DNA of 64,000 bases from a methanogenic archaeon ISO4-H5 (GTDB taxonomy: Archaea > Thermoplasmatota > Thermoplasmata > Methanomassiliicoccales > Methanomethylophilaceae), in the NCBI GenBank assembly GCA_001560915.1, contig CP014214.1, positions 1,612,001 through 1,676,000 of the forward strand. The letters run 5' to 3'. Made by a program: the position numbers and the translations under genes. The notes beneath the pieces are model-generated. The model did not search any database, had not been told where the DNA came from, and saw only the letters and a program-made list of their open reading frames with translations. This document shows positions 25,738-34,301 of this stretch, piece by piece (the stretch's first letter is position 1; every line of letters starts with the position of its first letter).

Positions 25738-28332
25738 TCATACCATGTATGTACCAACCCCATAGAATGTTACATCCAGTGTTTGAATTCCATCGACGAC
25801 CTCTACAATCACACATGACAAGTCCTGTTTCGACAAAACAATCCTATCGGTACCAGTGTTACCATCCATCACAGGTTTACTGTAGAAGTTGAATACATAG
25901 TATTGTCCGGAATATTTCGCAATCACCAACAGACGCATATCCTCGAGATTAGCTGCATTCGCACTCTTCTGTATCCCTATGTCCAACACAGCATTCGCTG
26001 AATCCGACACAGTTCCGTTGTACTGTACAGACAAGACATAGTCCTGGTCATGAGATGCGGTCGGAGACACACCGTTCACAATATTCACGTTGAATCTGTA
26101 AGTTGCATTACCCACGACCACAGTTACCTCGTGTAGTCCGTTTGTTAACGTTCCATTGTCTGTGGTTATCGGAATCTGCACAAATCCATTATTTACAGTT
26201 TTACTGACTGTATCATCCTCTGGGATGTTAAAAACTATGCCTGCGCAGGTCATTTCAGTCGGCACTGTATTTATTCCACGGATTGTTATGTAATGTACAC
26301 CGGTAGAACAAATAGTCGCATCCAGTTCCAATGGATTGGTGGCTTCACCACTCAAATCGACAATCCCCTCGCTATATCCCGCAACGTACACCGTCAAAGA
26401 AGCTACTGAACCCATCGAAAACAAGTGACCAGTCTGATTATCAACTGAAATTGTAATCACAGAAGCAACGGGCAATTGTTCATTAACAATGAGGTAAACA
26501 GTTGCATATCCAATCGTTCCAGTAGCTCTGTATATCAACACATCAACATCAGAAGAGATCGTTCCATTGATTTTCACAGTTATCGAAGAGGCGTCAACCG
26601 TACCTCCAGTAGTGTTCACACCCATCGTATTTGACCATTTGACGGTATAAGAATTAACACTAATCGGAATCTCATAAGCAATAGCTGCGGAATTGCCTAT
26701 TACCTCATAATTAAACGAAACAGGAACAGCGACCCATACGGCAGTCAGAGTCACATCTGATGTGCCCATGGTGTATGCCACGCCCGCATTGTACGTATTC
26801 GTTCCGTCATTCCATCCGCCGAACATAAACCCATCCTTGGTCCCATCATAGGATGCGACTGTGAATGTTCCTCCCTCTGCGACATCTGCTTGAGTCGGTG
26901 CGATTCCTGAGCCCTCATTCAAAACATATGTCACATGATGCTTAACAACCTGTGGCTGCGAGCTGTCGGTTACATTCAAAGTTACGGTGTACGGAGTTTC
27001 TCCATCGTTTAATGTGAAACTGTACGCACCTGTCTCCACATTCTGCAAATCCAGTTTGACATAATACAACCCCGACCACTTTGTGTTAATAGTGCCCATC
27101 GCACTGACCCAATCCAAATTGGAATTGGGGGTGTAGTCCGTCCCCACACTCAGGCCCTTCACCCAAATATACTGTATATCGCCACCTCTAAGATCGATAT
27201 TGATCGGACTGGCGAGATCTGCGGCATCCACGATCTGCGATACCGATCCGGCTGTGACGAAATAGAAGCTTTTACTTCCGACCTTTGCCTGGTACCTCTC
27301 ATCTGCGCTGAGGCTTCCATTCACGGTGAAACTTATGGTGACTTTATTGTTACCCGCGTCCCTGGAAGTTATATCGGCAGTCATATTCGATACTGTTGCA
27401 CCACCGGAGGTAGAGAATGCGGGGGTGTATTTCTTAAAATTAGTTCCAGAAGGGGCGCTCACAGCAGAGGCATCATCATTAGCATTCAATGTGCACTCTA
27501 CGCTGAACTCTGTTGAATCCAAAGAAATCGGTGACAGGATATACATGTTGCCCGATGACAGATCGACGGAATAATCAGGCAATGCCTGTGGCTGCGAGCT
27601 GTCGGTTACATTCAAAGTTACGGTGTACGGAGTTTCTCCATCGTTTAATGTGAAACTGTACGCACCTGTCTCCACATTCTGCAAATCCAGTTTGACATAA
27701 TACAACCCCGACCACTTTGTGTTAATAGTGCCCATCGCACTGACCCAATCCAAATTGGAATTGGGGGTGTAGTCCGTCCCCACACTCAGGCCCTTCACCC
27801 AAATATACTGTATATCGCCACCTCTAAGATCGATATTGATCGGACTGGCGAGATCTGCGGCATCCACGATCTGCGATACCGATCCGGCTGTGACGAAATA
27901 GAAGCTTTTACTTCCGACCTTTGCCTGGTACCTCTCATCTGCGCTGAGGCTTCCATTCACGGTGAAACTTATGGTGACTTTATTGTTACCCGCGTCCCTG
28001 GAAGTTATATCGGCAGTCATATTCGATACTGTTGCACCACCGGAGGTAGAGAATGCGGGGGTGTATTTCTTAAAATTAGTTCCAGAAGGGGCGCTCACAG
28101 CAGAGGCATCATCATTAGCATTCAATGTGCACTCTACGCTGAACTCTGTTGAATCCAAAGAAATCGGTGACAGGATATACATGTTGCCCGATGACAGATC
28201 GACGGAATAATCCGCTGACTGCGTAGCTTCTGATTCTCCTGGGATGCACATCCCCAGTGAGACAGACAAAACAAGCGATACCGCAATTATGGCTAAAATT
28301 TTTTCCTTGATGATCCCGCCCCCACACAGCAT
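25738..28332 (-). CDS. Secreted repeat protein with a perfect internal duplication
   Basis: This 864-residue protein has a signal peptide (about 8-36), two copies of a 212-residue beta-rich unit (about 40-465, beginning DYSVDLSSGNMYILSP), one InlB-type repeat (about 467-535) and further beta-domains up to the C-terminus. No transmembrane anchor or recognised catalytic motif is seen. ATG 28332 has no clear ribosome site. It lies between the DUF4430 protein (74-bp gap) and the giant LRR gene (10-bp gap) and belongs to the same operon. Function unknown; adhesion or ligand binding is likely from context. Confidence 0.78.
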   Translation of the reverse strand: MLCGGGIIKEKILAIIAVSLVLSVSLGMCIPGESEATQSADYSVDLSSGNMYILSPISLDSTEFSVECTLNANDDASAVSAPSGTNFKKYTPAFSTSGGATVSNMTADITSRDAGNNKVTISFTVNGSLSADERYQAKVGSKSFYFVTAGSVSQIVDAADLASPINIDLRGGDIQYIWVKGLSVGTDYTPNSNLDWVSAMGTINTKWSGLYYVKLDLQNVETGAYSFTLNDGETPYTVTLNVTDSSQPQALPDYSVDLSSGNMYILSPISLDSTEFSVECTLNANDDASAVSAPSGTNFKKYTPAFSTSGGATVSNMTADITSRDAGNNKVTISFTVNGSLSADERYQAKVGSKSFYFVTAGSVSQIVDAADLASPINIDLRGGDIQYIWVKGLSVGTDYTPNSNLDWVSAMGTINTKWSGLYYVKLDLQNVETGAYSFTLNDGETPYTVTLNVTDSSQPQVVKHHVTYVLNEGSGIAPTQADVAEGGTFTVASYDGTKDGFMFGGWNDGTNTYNAGVAYTMGTSDVTLTAVWVAVPVSFNYEVIGNSAAIAYEIPISVNSYTVKWSNTMGVNTTGGTVDASSITVKINGTISSDVDVLIYRATGTIGYATVYLIVNEQLPVASVITISVDNQTGHLFSMGSVASLTVYVAGYSEGIVDLSGEATNPLELDATICSTGVHYITIRGINTVPTEMTCAGIVFNIPEDDTVSKTVNNGFVQIPITTDNGTLTNGLHEVTVVVGNATYRFNVNIVNGVSPTASHDQDYVLSVQYNGTVSDSANAVLDIGIQKSANAANLEDMRLLVIAKYSGQYYVFNFYSKPVMDGNTGTDRIVLSKQDLSCVIVEVVDGIQTLDVTFYGVGTYMV
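26949..28212 (-). repeat. 636-bp tandem duplication, about 628 bp apparently identical
   Basis: The sequence 26949-27576 is repeated at 27585-28212 with an offset of 636 bp (212 codons). I found no mismatch where I compared them; similarity stops at A/C at 27577/28213. Identity at silent sites points to a very recent duplication or ongoing gene conversion. Confidence 0.9.
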
Positions 28333-28405
28333 AAGCCAGCCATAGTGACAACCAGCGTAATACTAAATTGAGGAAGAAAGGGGGCATTCGCCCCCGTTTA
28401 ATTAC

Positions 28406-29440
28406 TCAGGGATAGGTCTCCGTAAAGTAGGTGTAGTTGAACATCCCTCCGACGTTGTTATACGCACCGGTCAATTGTGAGTAATAACCGAAGTTAAAGC
28501 TCAGATACGGATTGTTAGGTGCACTTGACATCCAATACCAATACGTGCTGCCATTATCGAAGTTAGAGTCGGTACCAATTCCAAACAAACTCACGACCCA
28601 AGAGTAATAGGTGTAGTAGGAGTACTGATACACCTGATTTTCATTAAACACCTGGTGTTCTACCCATGCATCGATCTTGTTGTTGTTCATATTGTCGCTG
28701 ACGAGGCTGGCACCAACAGCATCGATCAAAGCAAGATAGGCATCTGATCCATACCCGTATACATCAAAGCTGTTGTTACCCTGTATATCGGATGCTGAAA
28801 TGAATACCGTGGTCCAAACTCCGTTTACCATCGTTTTAACAGGCACATTTGTGAATGAAACGCCTCTATCTCCACCGACAGAATCGTGGAGGGTGAACTT
28901 GTAAAGGGTATTCGAATGACCATGCACATCTCCAAGAGCAATCATCCCTGTGATGTCATCAACATCTTCATCCCCGGTTACAATTGCAACATTGGCCGAA
29001 GCAGAAATATCCGCATTGGGGACATTCACAATCGCACCGTAATCTGCGAATGGCCTTATCCATCCAAGTGATGAGGTGGTGACATCTACCCACTGGGATA
29101 CACCGTCATATGCATAAATTGTGAATGAACTAGAACCATTGATCTGCGTAATCATTCCATAATCCTTGTCTGGATTATAACCAGAAACCCAACTACCATT
29201 TGATGTGGATACGGTATACCCTAGAGTAGATTTAGCACCATCTATCGCCTGATATAAATTGTATGCATTCTGCGGAGAACAAGTCCATTCGTCTTCCACA
29301 ATGGAATAAACATTCACAGTCGGAGTCAAGTTCGTTGCTTCCGAGTCATCACTGTTCGTAATCACGAAAACGCCGGCCACCATGACCATGGCCGCAATCG
29401 CGATTGCAAACACACCAATTGTGTATTTCTTTGTATTCAC
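28406..29440 (-). CDS. Secreted DUF4430-like protein, first gene of the surface operon
   Basis: This 344-residue protein has an N-terminal signal/anchor helix (about 6-27), then DUF4430-like units: about 40-130 (YNLYQAIDGAKSTLGY, YGMITQINGSSSFTIYAYDG) and about 200-344, ending with the aromatic pattern STYWYWMSSAPNN and FNFGYYSQ, as in the uptake-operon DUF4430 protein. The GTG start at 29440 is supported by AGGTGAT eight bases upstream. A promoter/operator like that of the transporter operon lies about 250-320 bp upstream. Likely a surface binder of the same ligand class. Confidence 0.8.
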   Translation of the reverse strand: MNTKKYTIGVFAIAIAAMVMVAGVFVITNSDDSEATNLTPTVNVYSIVEDEWTCSPQNAYNLYQAIDGAKSTLGYTVSTSNGSWVSGYNPDKDYGMITQINGSSSFTIYAYDGVSQWVDVTTSSLGWIRPFADYGAIVNVPNADISASANVAIVTGDEDVDDITGMIALGDVHGHSNTLYKFTLHDSVGGDRGVSFTNVPVKTMVNGVWTTVFISASDIQGNNSFDVYGYGSDAYLALIDAVGASLVSDNMNNNKIDAWVEHQVFNENQVYQYSYYTYYSWVVSLFGIGTDSNFDNGSTYWYWMSSAPNNPYLSFNFGYYSQLTGAYNNVGGMFNYTYFTETYP

Positions 29441-29677
29441 GTTATCACCTTTTTTTCGGTTAAGCCGTTTGTTTCGAATCGTTTACTGATCCAGACATGC
29501 GCTGACCAGATCCGTTTCCGTCGTTTCCTTCTTCTCGGATTTCGTGCACCTCCGAATCAGTTTTCCGGGAATCCTCCCTCGTATGACGGGGGGGGGGCCC
29601 TTCCCATCCCATGGGCCCATACTCCCCCTGCCCCATGGAATGTCATTGCATAGTCCCCTTCCTCTCCGGAAGGAGTC
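29441..29677. other. Long leader without a gene, with a 9-G tract
   Basis: About 240 bp between the surface-operon promoter and the GTG at 29440. An open frame crosses it on the minus strand, but its composition does not look like protein. It contains nine consecutive G at 29588-29596 (nine C in the transcript direction) next to CCC, which could be a slippage or structure site. Nothing else seen. Confidence 0.4.
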
Positions 29678-29757
29678 CATTGGGTGAGCGTATACAATAT
29701 GCGTTGCACTAATATTTATTAAAACTCGCGATAGGTTATCGACCAGCCCATCCAATG
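29678..29757 (-). promoter_or_regulatory. Promoter/operator of the surface-protein operon
   Basis: Read on the minus strand: CATTGGATGGG, then the palindrome CGATA-ACC-TATCG (29741-29729), then GCGAGTTTTAATAAATATTAG (TATA-like box), then a partial inverse of the first element (ACCCAATGG at about 29684-29676). This matches the operators of transporter operons A and B in order and spacing. A further CATTGGATGG lies upstream at 29813-29804. It implies shared regulation of the surface and uptake genes. Confidence 0.68.
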
Positions 29758-29891
29758 CCAAAAATGACGTTTTGCGGAAGATTGAGGGGGATGGAGGATT
29801 TATCCATCCAATGTCGAAATGACATGGGGACGTTGTCTTTACCGGAGGAAACGTCCCGGGTATCGAGCGGTCTAGGACTCCGAAGCAAAGC

Positions 29892-30410
29892 TCAAACGAA
29901 CAGGGAGATGCCGGCAACAAGAACCAGCAATACAACGCCCAGAACAGAATAACTAAGACCGCGGTTGTAGTACTCGAACTTCTTCTGACAGATTATCGAA
30001 CATGTATGGATCTGTGCGGTAAGACCGACCAGATAGGATTCCCGATCCCTTGCCAAAGCGGCTCCCCTGTACTGCGGAAGACCTAGCGCAGCTATCTTCC
30101 CATAAAATATAACCGAACTGTCGTCCTCGTACTCGGAAGGATCCAATCTTGCACGTATGGACATGATGACGTTGGCAATACCTGCAACGACCATGAAAAG
30201 CGATATGATCAACACAATACACGTCGATATTGATATCCAGGCATCAGAATTCATCAGGGCTCCGATGATTTCTTTTCCGCACAATCCCAGAATCAGCGAT
30301 ACAGCCGTTAAGGTTGAACCAAGCATTATCGAGGATTTGCTATCGCAGTTCCCGATGAATCCGATAATCCTCGCCAGGTCCTTCTCCAACGTATCTTCTA
30401 GAATCACCAT
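29892..30410 (-). CDS. pycTM: Pycsar effector: 2-TM membrane protein (PycTM type)
   Basis: This 172-residue protein has a cytoplasmic helix (1-25, with the family-like stretch GFIGNCDSKSSIMLGS), two transmembrane helices (about 27-45 and 53-82), a soluble helical part (about 90-148, IFYGKIAALG ... LTAQIHTCSIICQKKFEYYNRG) and a third hydrophobic C-terminal helix. This is the pattern of PycTM effectors, which damage the membrane on sensing a cyclic pyrimidine nucleotide. The start lies 1 bp after the cyclase stop, so the two form an operon. Assigned by pattern only. Confidence 0.72.
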   Translation of the reverse strand: MVILEDTLEKDLARIIGFIGNCDSKSSIMLGSTLTAVSLILGLCGKEIIGALMNSDAWISISTCIVLIISLFMVVAGIANVIMSIRARLDPSEYEDDSSVIFYGKIAALGLPQYRGAALARDRESYLVGLTAQIHTCSIICQKKFEYYNRGLSYSVLGVVLLVLVAGISLFV

Positions 30411-30411
30411 A

Positions 30412-31155
30412 TCACAATCCGCTGTTGTTTTTCACCCAATTGTTGAATTTGATATTCACGACATCGCCGTGATAGAACGAATCGTTGCCCTGATTCGCTT
30501 TGCTGAACCAGCTGGAATCGATTCCTTTGCCGAGATATGGTTCGATGGCATTCTTGTACACGGTCTCGGACATGACAATCGGTTTTATGCCGTTCTTGCT
30601 GCCATACTTGGAAAGGTTCGAAGCGGTCGGTACGGCTTTCCCCACCCAAATACGGTCATTTATACCGGAACCCTTAGAACCTGCTTTGACAACCAGATCG
30701 TCATTCACTGCCAACCCGATGCCGACTCTGAGCTGGGGATACTTCTTCTTGGCATAATGGCGGTTGAGCAGTTCCATAAGGGTATTGACATATACCGCTT
30801 TTTCGTACAGCTCGTAAATGCTGCCCTGACTGGGCGTGGAATAAATACCGTATACGCAGTCACCCCTTATCCCGATCTCTGAGTAAGGGTCGGATTGCAG
30901 TATCTGTATGACCTCTGATACGAAGGAACGGGCGATACGGGTGACCATATCGCGGTCCTTACTCGCGAACAGTTCCGTAGACCTGCGGATGTCGACGAAT
31001 ATGGCGCCTATCCACATTGAATATCCATTGGAATATGTCATCTGGCTTTCCGGGGGAATCTTCTTGCGGTCTTCCTCATCCATCTTCTGATTGAGGAAGT
31101 TGTTTATCCTCTGCGAACCTGCCTGGTAGTCGTAATGGGTCATAATGGGGGTCAC
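30412..31155 (-). CDS. pycC: Pycsar-type nucleotide cyclase (class III cyclase fold)
   Basis: This 247-residue soluble cyclase has metal-binding aspartates in FVDIRRST (D55) and RGDCVYGIY (D99). VGIGLAV and KAGSKGSGINDRIWVGKAV (about 157-175) are typical of PycC, which makes cCMP or cUMP on phage infection rather than cAMP; which base is used cannot be told from sequence. The start is GTG 31155 or ATG 31143; a TATA-like AAAGTTATTTTG lies about 25 bp upstream. The effector gene follows 1 bp after the stop. Pycsar is an established anti-phage system described mainly in bacteria. Confidence 0.8.
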   Translation of the reverse strand: MTPIMTHYDYQAGSQRINNFLNQKMDEEDRKKIPPESQMTYSNGYSMWIGAIFVDIRRSTELFASKDRDMVTRIARSFVSEVIQILQSDPYSEIGIRGDCVYGIYSTPSQGSIYELYEKAVYVNTLMELLNRHYAKKKYPQLRVGIGLAVNDDLVVKAGSKGSGINDRIWVGKAVPTASNLSKYGSKNGIKPIVMSETVYKNAIEPYLGKGIDSSWFSKANQGNDSFYHGDVVNIKFNNWVKNNSGL

Positions 31156-31302
31156 GTATGAGGCAGAATCAAAATAACTTTTTGGAAATGAAAACCGTGT
31201 TCGATAATTCCAATCGTTGATTTCATGTTACAGTTTTCTTTCTACAGCATACTGAATCTAAGAGGCCAAGAATAATATGACAATAAAGCATTCCCACGAT
31301 TG

Positions 31303-32883
31303 ATGCCCGAATCTAAAATACATACTACCAAACTGTTCGATTTTGACAAACCTCCGATATTGATGGTTGGTTCTGGCATCCCTAAAAGGTATCTTTCAGA
31401 CTTCAAGACCTGGGATGAATTACTTCAAGCCGTTGCAATGCGCATGGGCATCGATAAGAGAACATACATTGCACACAAGCACATCGCCGAGGATTCCCCT
31501 GGAAAATCTGGTACACTTCCGGAACTGGCATATAATCTCAGGCAGCTTTTATTCGAACAACTTGTTTCAGGGAAAGTCAAAGCTACCGATATCTTTACCA
31601 GTGAAGAAGAACTGAAAATGTACGACAGTGGGATTGATCCATTCAAGATCCTCATCTCATCGGAAGTTGTAACATATTCAGTACTTGATGATTCGACTAC
31701 GATGAAGGAGCTTGAATCCTTCAGAAATCTAATCAACATCATACCTGCAGTGATTACAACCAACTACGACTGTTTCCTCGAAAACGAGGTATTCAAAGAA
31801 TTCTCTGTGTATACTTCCGTATCGGACTACTATTACTTCCATTCTGAAGGGATTGGCGAGATTTACAAGATCCACGGTTCAGCAGATGACCCAGAGTCGT
31901 TGATAGTTACCAGTAAGGATTATGAAGGATATTCGGAAAAATCCAAAGTTGTTTCGGCCAAGGTGCTGTCGATGATGTGCGATTATCCTCTGCTGATAAT
32001 CGGCTATTCACTCTCGGACGATGACGTATCACGGATGATTTACGACCTCATGTCCAGTCTAAATGAAAAGGGTCTACAGACCATCAAAAAGAACATGATT
32101 TACATCGTCTACGAAAAAGATCTTCCGGAACCGATACCTGGTACTAAAACTTTCAAGAATGAACAGGGCGAATTCACTCTCCGCACGATTCGTACTTCCG
32201 ATTTTAATGCCATTTATGAAGAATTGGGAGCTTATACCCCAAGTGCTTCTCCACGGGAGATAAGAAAGATTCGCCAATTAGTGAAAAATATAGTTTTAAC
32301 TGCTCAGCCTACCGAAAAACAATACATGAAGATCGGAATAGACAGTTTGGATTCAGAAGACAGCGATAGAATCACACTGATCTTAACAGATAAAGAGGTC
32401 GGCAGATTACTGAAAGAATACACTCCGATTACACCGGATTTGTTGATTAACGACTACCTCGCGGAGGAGTCAGCGATGGACCCGGATTCTGTTGTACGTT
32501 ATTTCTCGGTATACTCCAATCTCCAACCCAATATGTACATCCCCCTGTATCCGTACATACGCTCATCAAAACTGACTCCCGACAGCTATTCTGCCAAATT
32601 GAAAGAATTCCTGACCAGAAAGGAAGAACAACTTCAAAACAAGATTCTTAATTCCAGAAAAATATTCGAAAGGACCGATATATCAATAACCGATCCATTC
32701 CATGGAATTAAAGACTACAATAAGCCCACACTTGTGATGTATCTATTGGATTCAGGAAAAATCACAATACCTCAAGCGAAAGAAATGCTGATTCAACTCA
32801 AGGAACTGTACGGTAAAGGCAATAACAATTTCGATACCAATTTCAAATGCACAGTTACACTACTGTCGAAACTGCAAGAATGA
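31303..32883 (+). CDS. SIR2-like defence protein (putative NADase)
   Basis: This 526-residue soluble protein has an N-terminal SIR2_2-type domain (about 15-250): MVGSGIPKRYL nucleotide loop, ITTNYD (N154, D156), YKIHGS (catalytic-type H191), and LLIIGYSLSDDD. The C-terminal half (about 300-526) is helical and unassigned. Such proteins deplete NAD+ in anti-phage defence. ATG 31303 is preferred over the TTG directly before it. It is transcribed divergently from the Pycsar pair, 147 bp away, so this is a small defence cluster. Sensor partner not obvious. Confidence 0.8.
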   Translation: MPESKIHTTKLFDFDKPPILMVGSGIPKRYLSDFKTWDELLQAVAMRMGIDKRTYIAHKHIAEDSPGKSGTLPELAYNLRQLLFEQLVSGKVKATDIFTSEEELKMYDSGIDPFKILISSEVVTYSVLDDSTTMKELESFRNLINIIPAVITTNYDCFLENEVFKEFSVYTSVSDYYYFHSEGIGEIYKIHGSADDPESLIVTSKDYEGYSEKSKVVSAKVLSMMCDYPLLIIGYSLSDDDVSRMIYDLMSSLNEKGLQTIKKNMIYIVYEKDLPEPIPGTKTFKNEQGEFTLRTIRTSDFNAIYEELGAYTPSASPREIRKIRQLVKNIVLTAQPTEKQYMKIGIDSLDSEDSDRITLILTDKEVGRLLKEYTPITPDLLINDYLAEESAMDPDSVVRYFSVYSNLQPNMYIPLYPYIRSSKLTPDSYSAKLKEFLTRKEEQLQNKILNSRKIFERTDISITDPFHGIKDYNKPTLVMYLLDSGKITIPQAKEMLIQLKELYGKGNNNFDTNFKCTVTLLSKLQE

Positions 32884-33050
32884 GCATAGAGGTCTGGAGT
32901 CGTCCCGTGTACACGCAACGGAGCTCCAGACTTATGCCTCTAATAATCGTAACTCTTTGATAGAACTTAAAACTTTCATCAAGAAGAATTACTGTTTTGC
33001 TACAGCCAAAAAGAAACAACTAGTAGTACTCCTATCCCCATTCCAGAACT

Positions 33051-33638
33051 ATGAATACCGTTGATTACTGGGATGTGGCCGCCGTAATTATTCCGTTAAT
33101 TGTAATAGCGGCCCAGCTGATTTTTAATTATCGTCACGACAAAGAAAGAGACCAAAAATTACACGAATGGGAGGATGAATTAGCAAGACTTCAGGGTAGA
33201 TTGGAACGTGGTTGCGAATATTACAGATCTGCTTTGATTTTACTAGACGATGTTACAGCTAAAATTTCATTTGCAACTGAAATGATCATTAGCCGTATCG
33301 ATTATGAAAAGCTTTGTAGTAGCTATGGCCAACCAGTTGATGAAAAAAAACTATCGGAATATGGGGAAAAATACAAACTATCACTTGATCATTTATTAGC
33401 CATAAGGGGAAAAATAGCTGCAACCACTTCCAATGAATTTCTAGCAGACTTCACACAATATACAACATACATAGCCTCTTGTATGCGTAATGAATGTGAG
33501 AAAGAACCTGGAGATCACATTGATACACACATTGTTAAAATCGAAGAAACAAAATTCCTCATAAAAATCAGGGAAGAAAAAATATCAATGCAAAAAGATT
33601 TGTTCGAAGGAAAGTCCTTTGACGCAATCAAGGACTGA
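33051..33638 (+). CDS. Small membrane-anchored coiled-coil protein
   Basis: This 195-residue protein has one N-terminal transmembrane helix (about 8-27), then a charged helical region likely to form coiled coil (about 30-60), and a helical cytoplasmic part. No family recognised. The gene is clearly more AT-rich than its neighbours, which suggests recent acquisition. Its place next to the SIR2-like and Pycsar genes suggests a defence-related role, but nothing in the sequence proves it. Confidence 0.6.
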   Translation: MNTVDYWDVAAVIIPLIVIAAQLIFNYRHDKERDQKLHEWEDELARLQGRLERGCEYYRSALILLDDVTAKISFATEMIISRIDYEKLCSSYGQPVDEKKLSEYGEKYKLSLDHLLAIRGKIAATTSNEFLADFTQYTTYIASCMRNECEKEPGDHIDTHIVKIEETKFLIKIREEKISMQKDLFEGKSFDAIKD

Positions 33639-33643
33639 CTTGA

Positions 33644-34204
33644 TTATTCATCAAGCCACAGCGAGGCGTAATTCTTCCTTGCGTTGATCACAGACTCCGT
33701 TTCCCTGGGGATGTATTCCAGCAGTTTTTTCCTCAAATCATCCCATTCTTCGCAGTTGGTCTGCATTTTCTTGATGTAGAAGTAGAACGACACCCTGAAC
33801 AGAATCTGGAGATTGTTCTGGCTCCACCCGAAGTTCTGGATTGCGTTCTGCAGATCGTACGGGATGGAGACATGTATCTGCCTTACGAACCCGGTTCCAA
33901 AGAATTCATCGGCCACCTGCCCCAATGCAACGATGGCATCATACATCTCCTGATAGAATGTATCCAATATCTCTTCCTTCGGAACCCTGTGCCTCTTTGC
34001 GTCCTTCTCCACATTATCGAATATCTTGCGGTAATTGGATACTGAACTGAAAAGGAAATCCCTGAATGCGGTCATCGCAAAATCGGACAGCCCGCGGAAC
34101 ATACCTGCCCTTGCCATCATCTCCTGAATCTTGTCGTAGCATAACTGGGTGACGCTCACGTTGAACCGGAGACTCTCCTTGCCCTCTTTCTTTTTATTTA
34201 CCAC
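33644..34204 (-). CDS. Ribbon-helix-helix-like regulator, divergent from the integrase operon
   Basis: This 186-residue soluble protein has an N-terminal RHH-like segment (about 10-50: SLRFNVSVTQLCYDKIQEMM, then FRGLSDFAMTAFRDFLF). The remaining helical part is unassigned. The start is a GTG at 34204, with the first TATCAAC operator copy only 5 bp upstream and no ribosome site, so a leaderless transcript with autoregulation is plausible. It stops 6 bp from the preceding convergent gene. Likely the control gene of element B. Confidence 0.62.
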   Translation of the reverse strand: MVNKKKEGKESLRFNVSVTQLCYDKIQEMMARAGMFRGLSDFAMTAFRDFLFSSVSNYRKIFDNVEKDAKRHRVPKEEILDTFYQEMYDAIVALGQVADEFFGTGFVRQIHVSIPYDLQNAIQNFGWSQNNLQILFRVSFYFYIKKMQTNCEEWDDLRKKLLEYIPRETESVINARKNYASLWLDE

Positions 34205-34208
34205 AGGA

Positions 34209-34283
34209 TATCAACATTTCATATATTATCAACTACACATTTTAAATATTCTATCAACTCTACATGTATATCAACAGTTGATA
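34209..34283. promoter_or_regulatory. Operator array of TATCAAC repeats
   Basis: TATCAAC occurs at 34209-34215, 34227-34233, 34252-34258 and 34269-34275, and its inverse GTTGATA at 34277-34283. The last two form the palindrome TATCAAC-A-GTTGATA. The array fills the whole divergent region between two RHH-type genes, as is usual for RHH repressor sites. Confidence 0.7.
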
Positions 34284-34301
34284 TGGAGGCGAAAACACAC
34301 G

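Noticed and set aside
29483-29935. 150-codon minus-strand frame across the surface-operon promoter
   Set aside because: It would contain the operator and the 9-C tract and has Pro/Gly-rich, non-protein-like composition; no homologue recognised.
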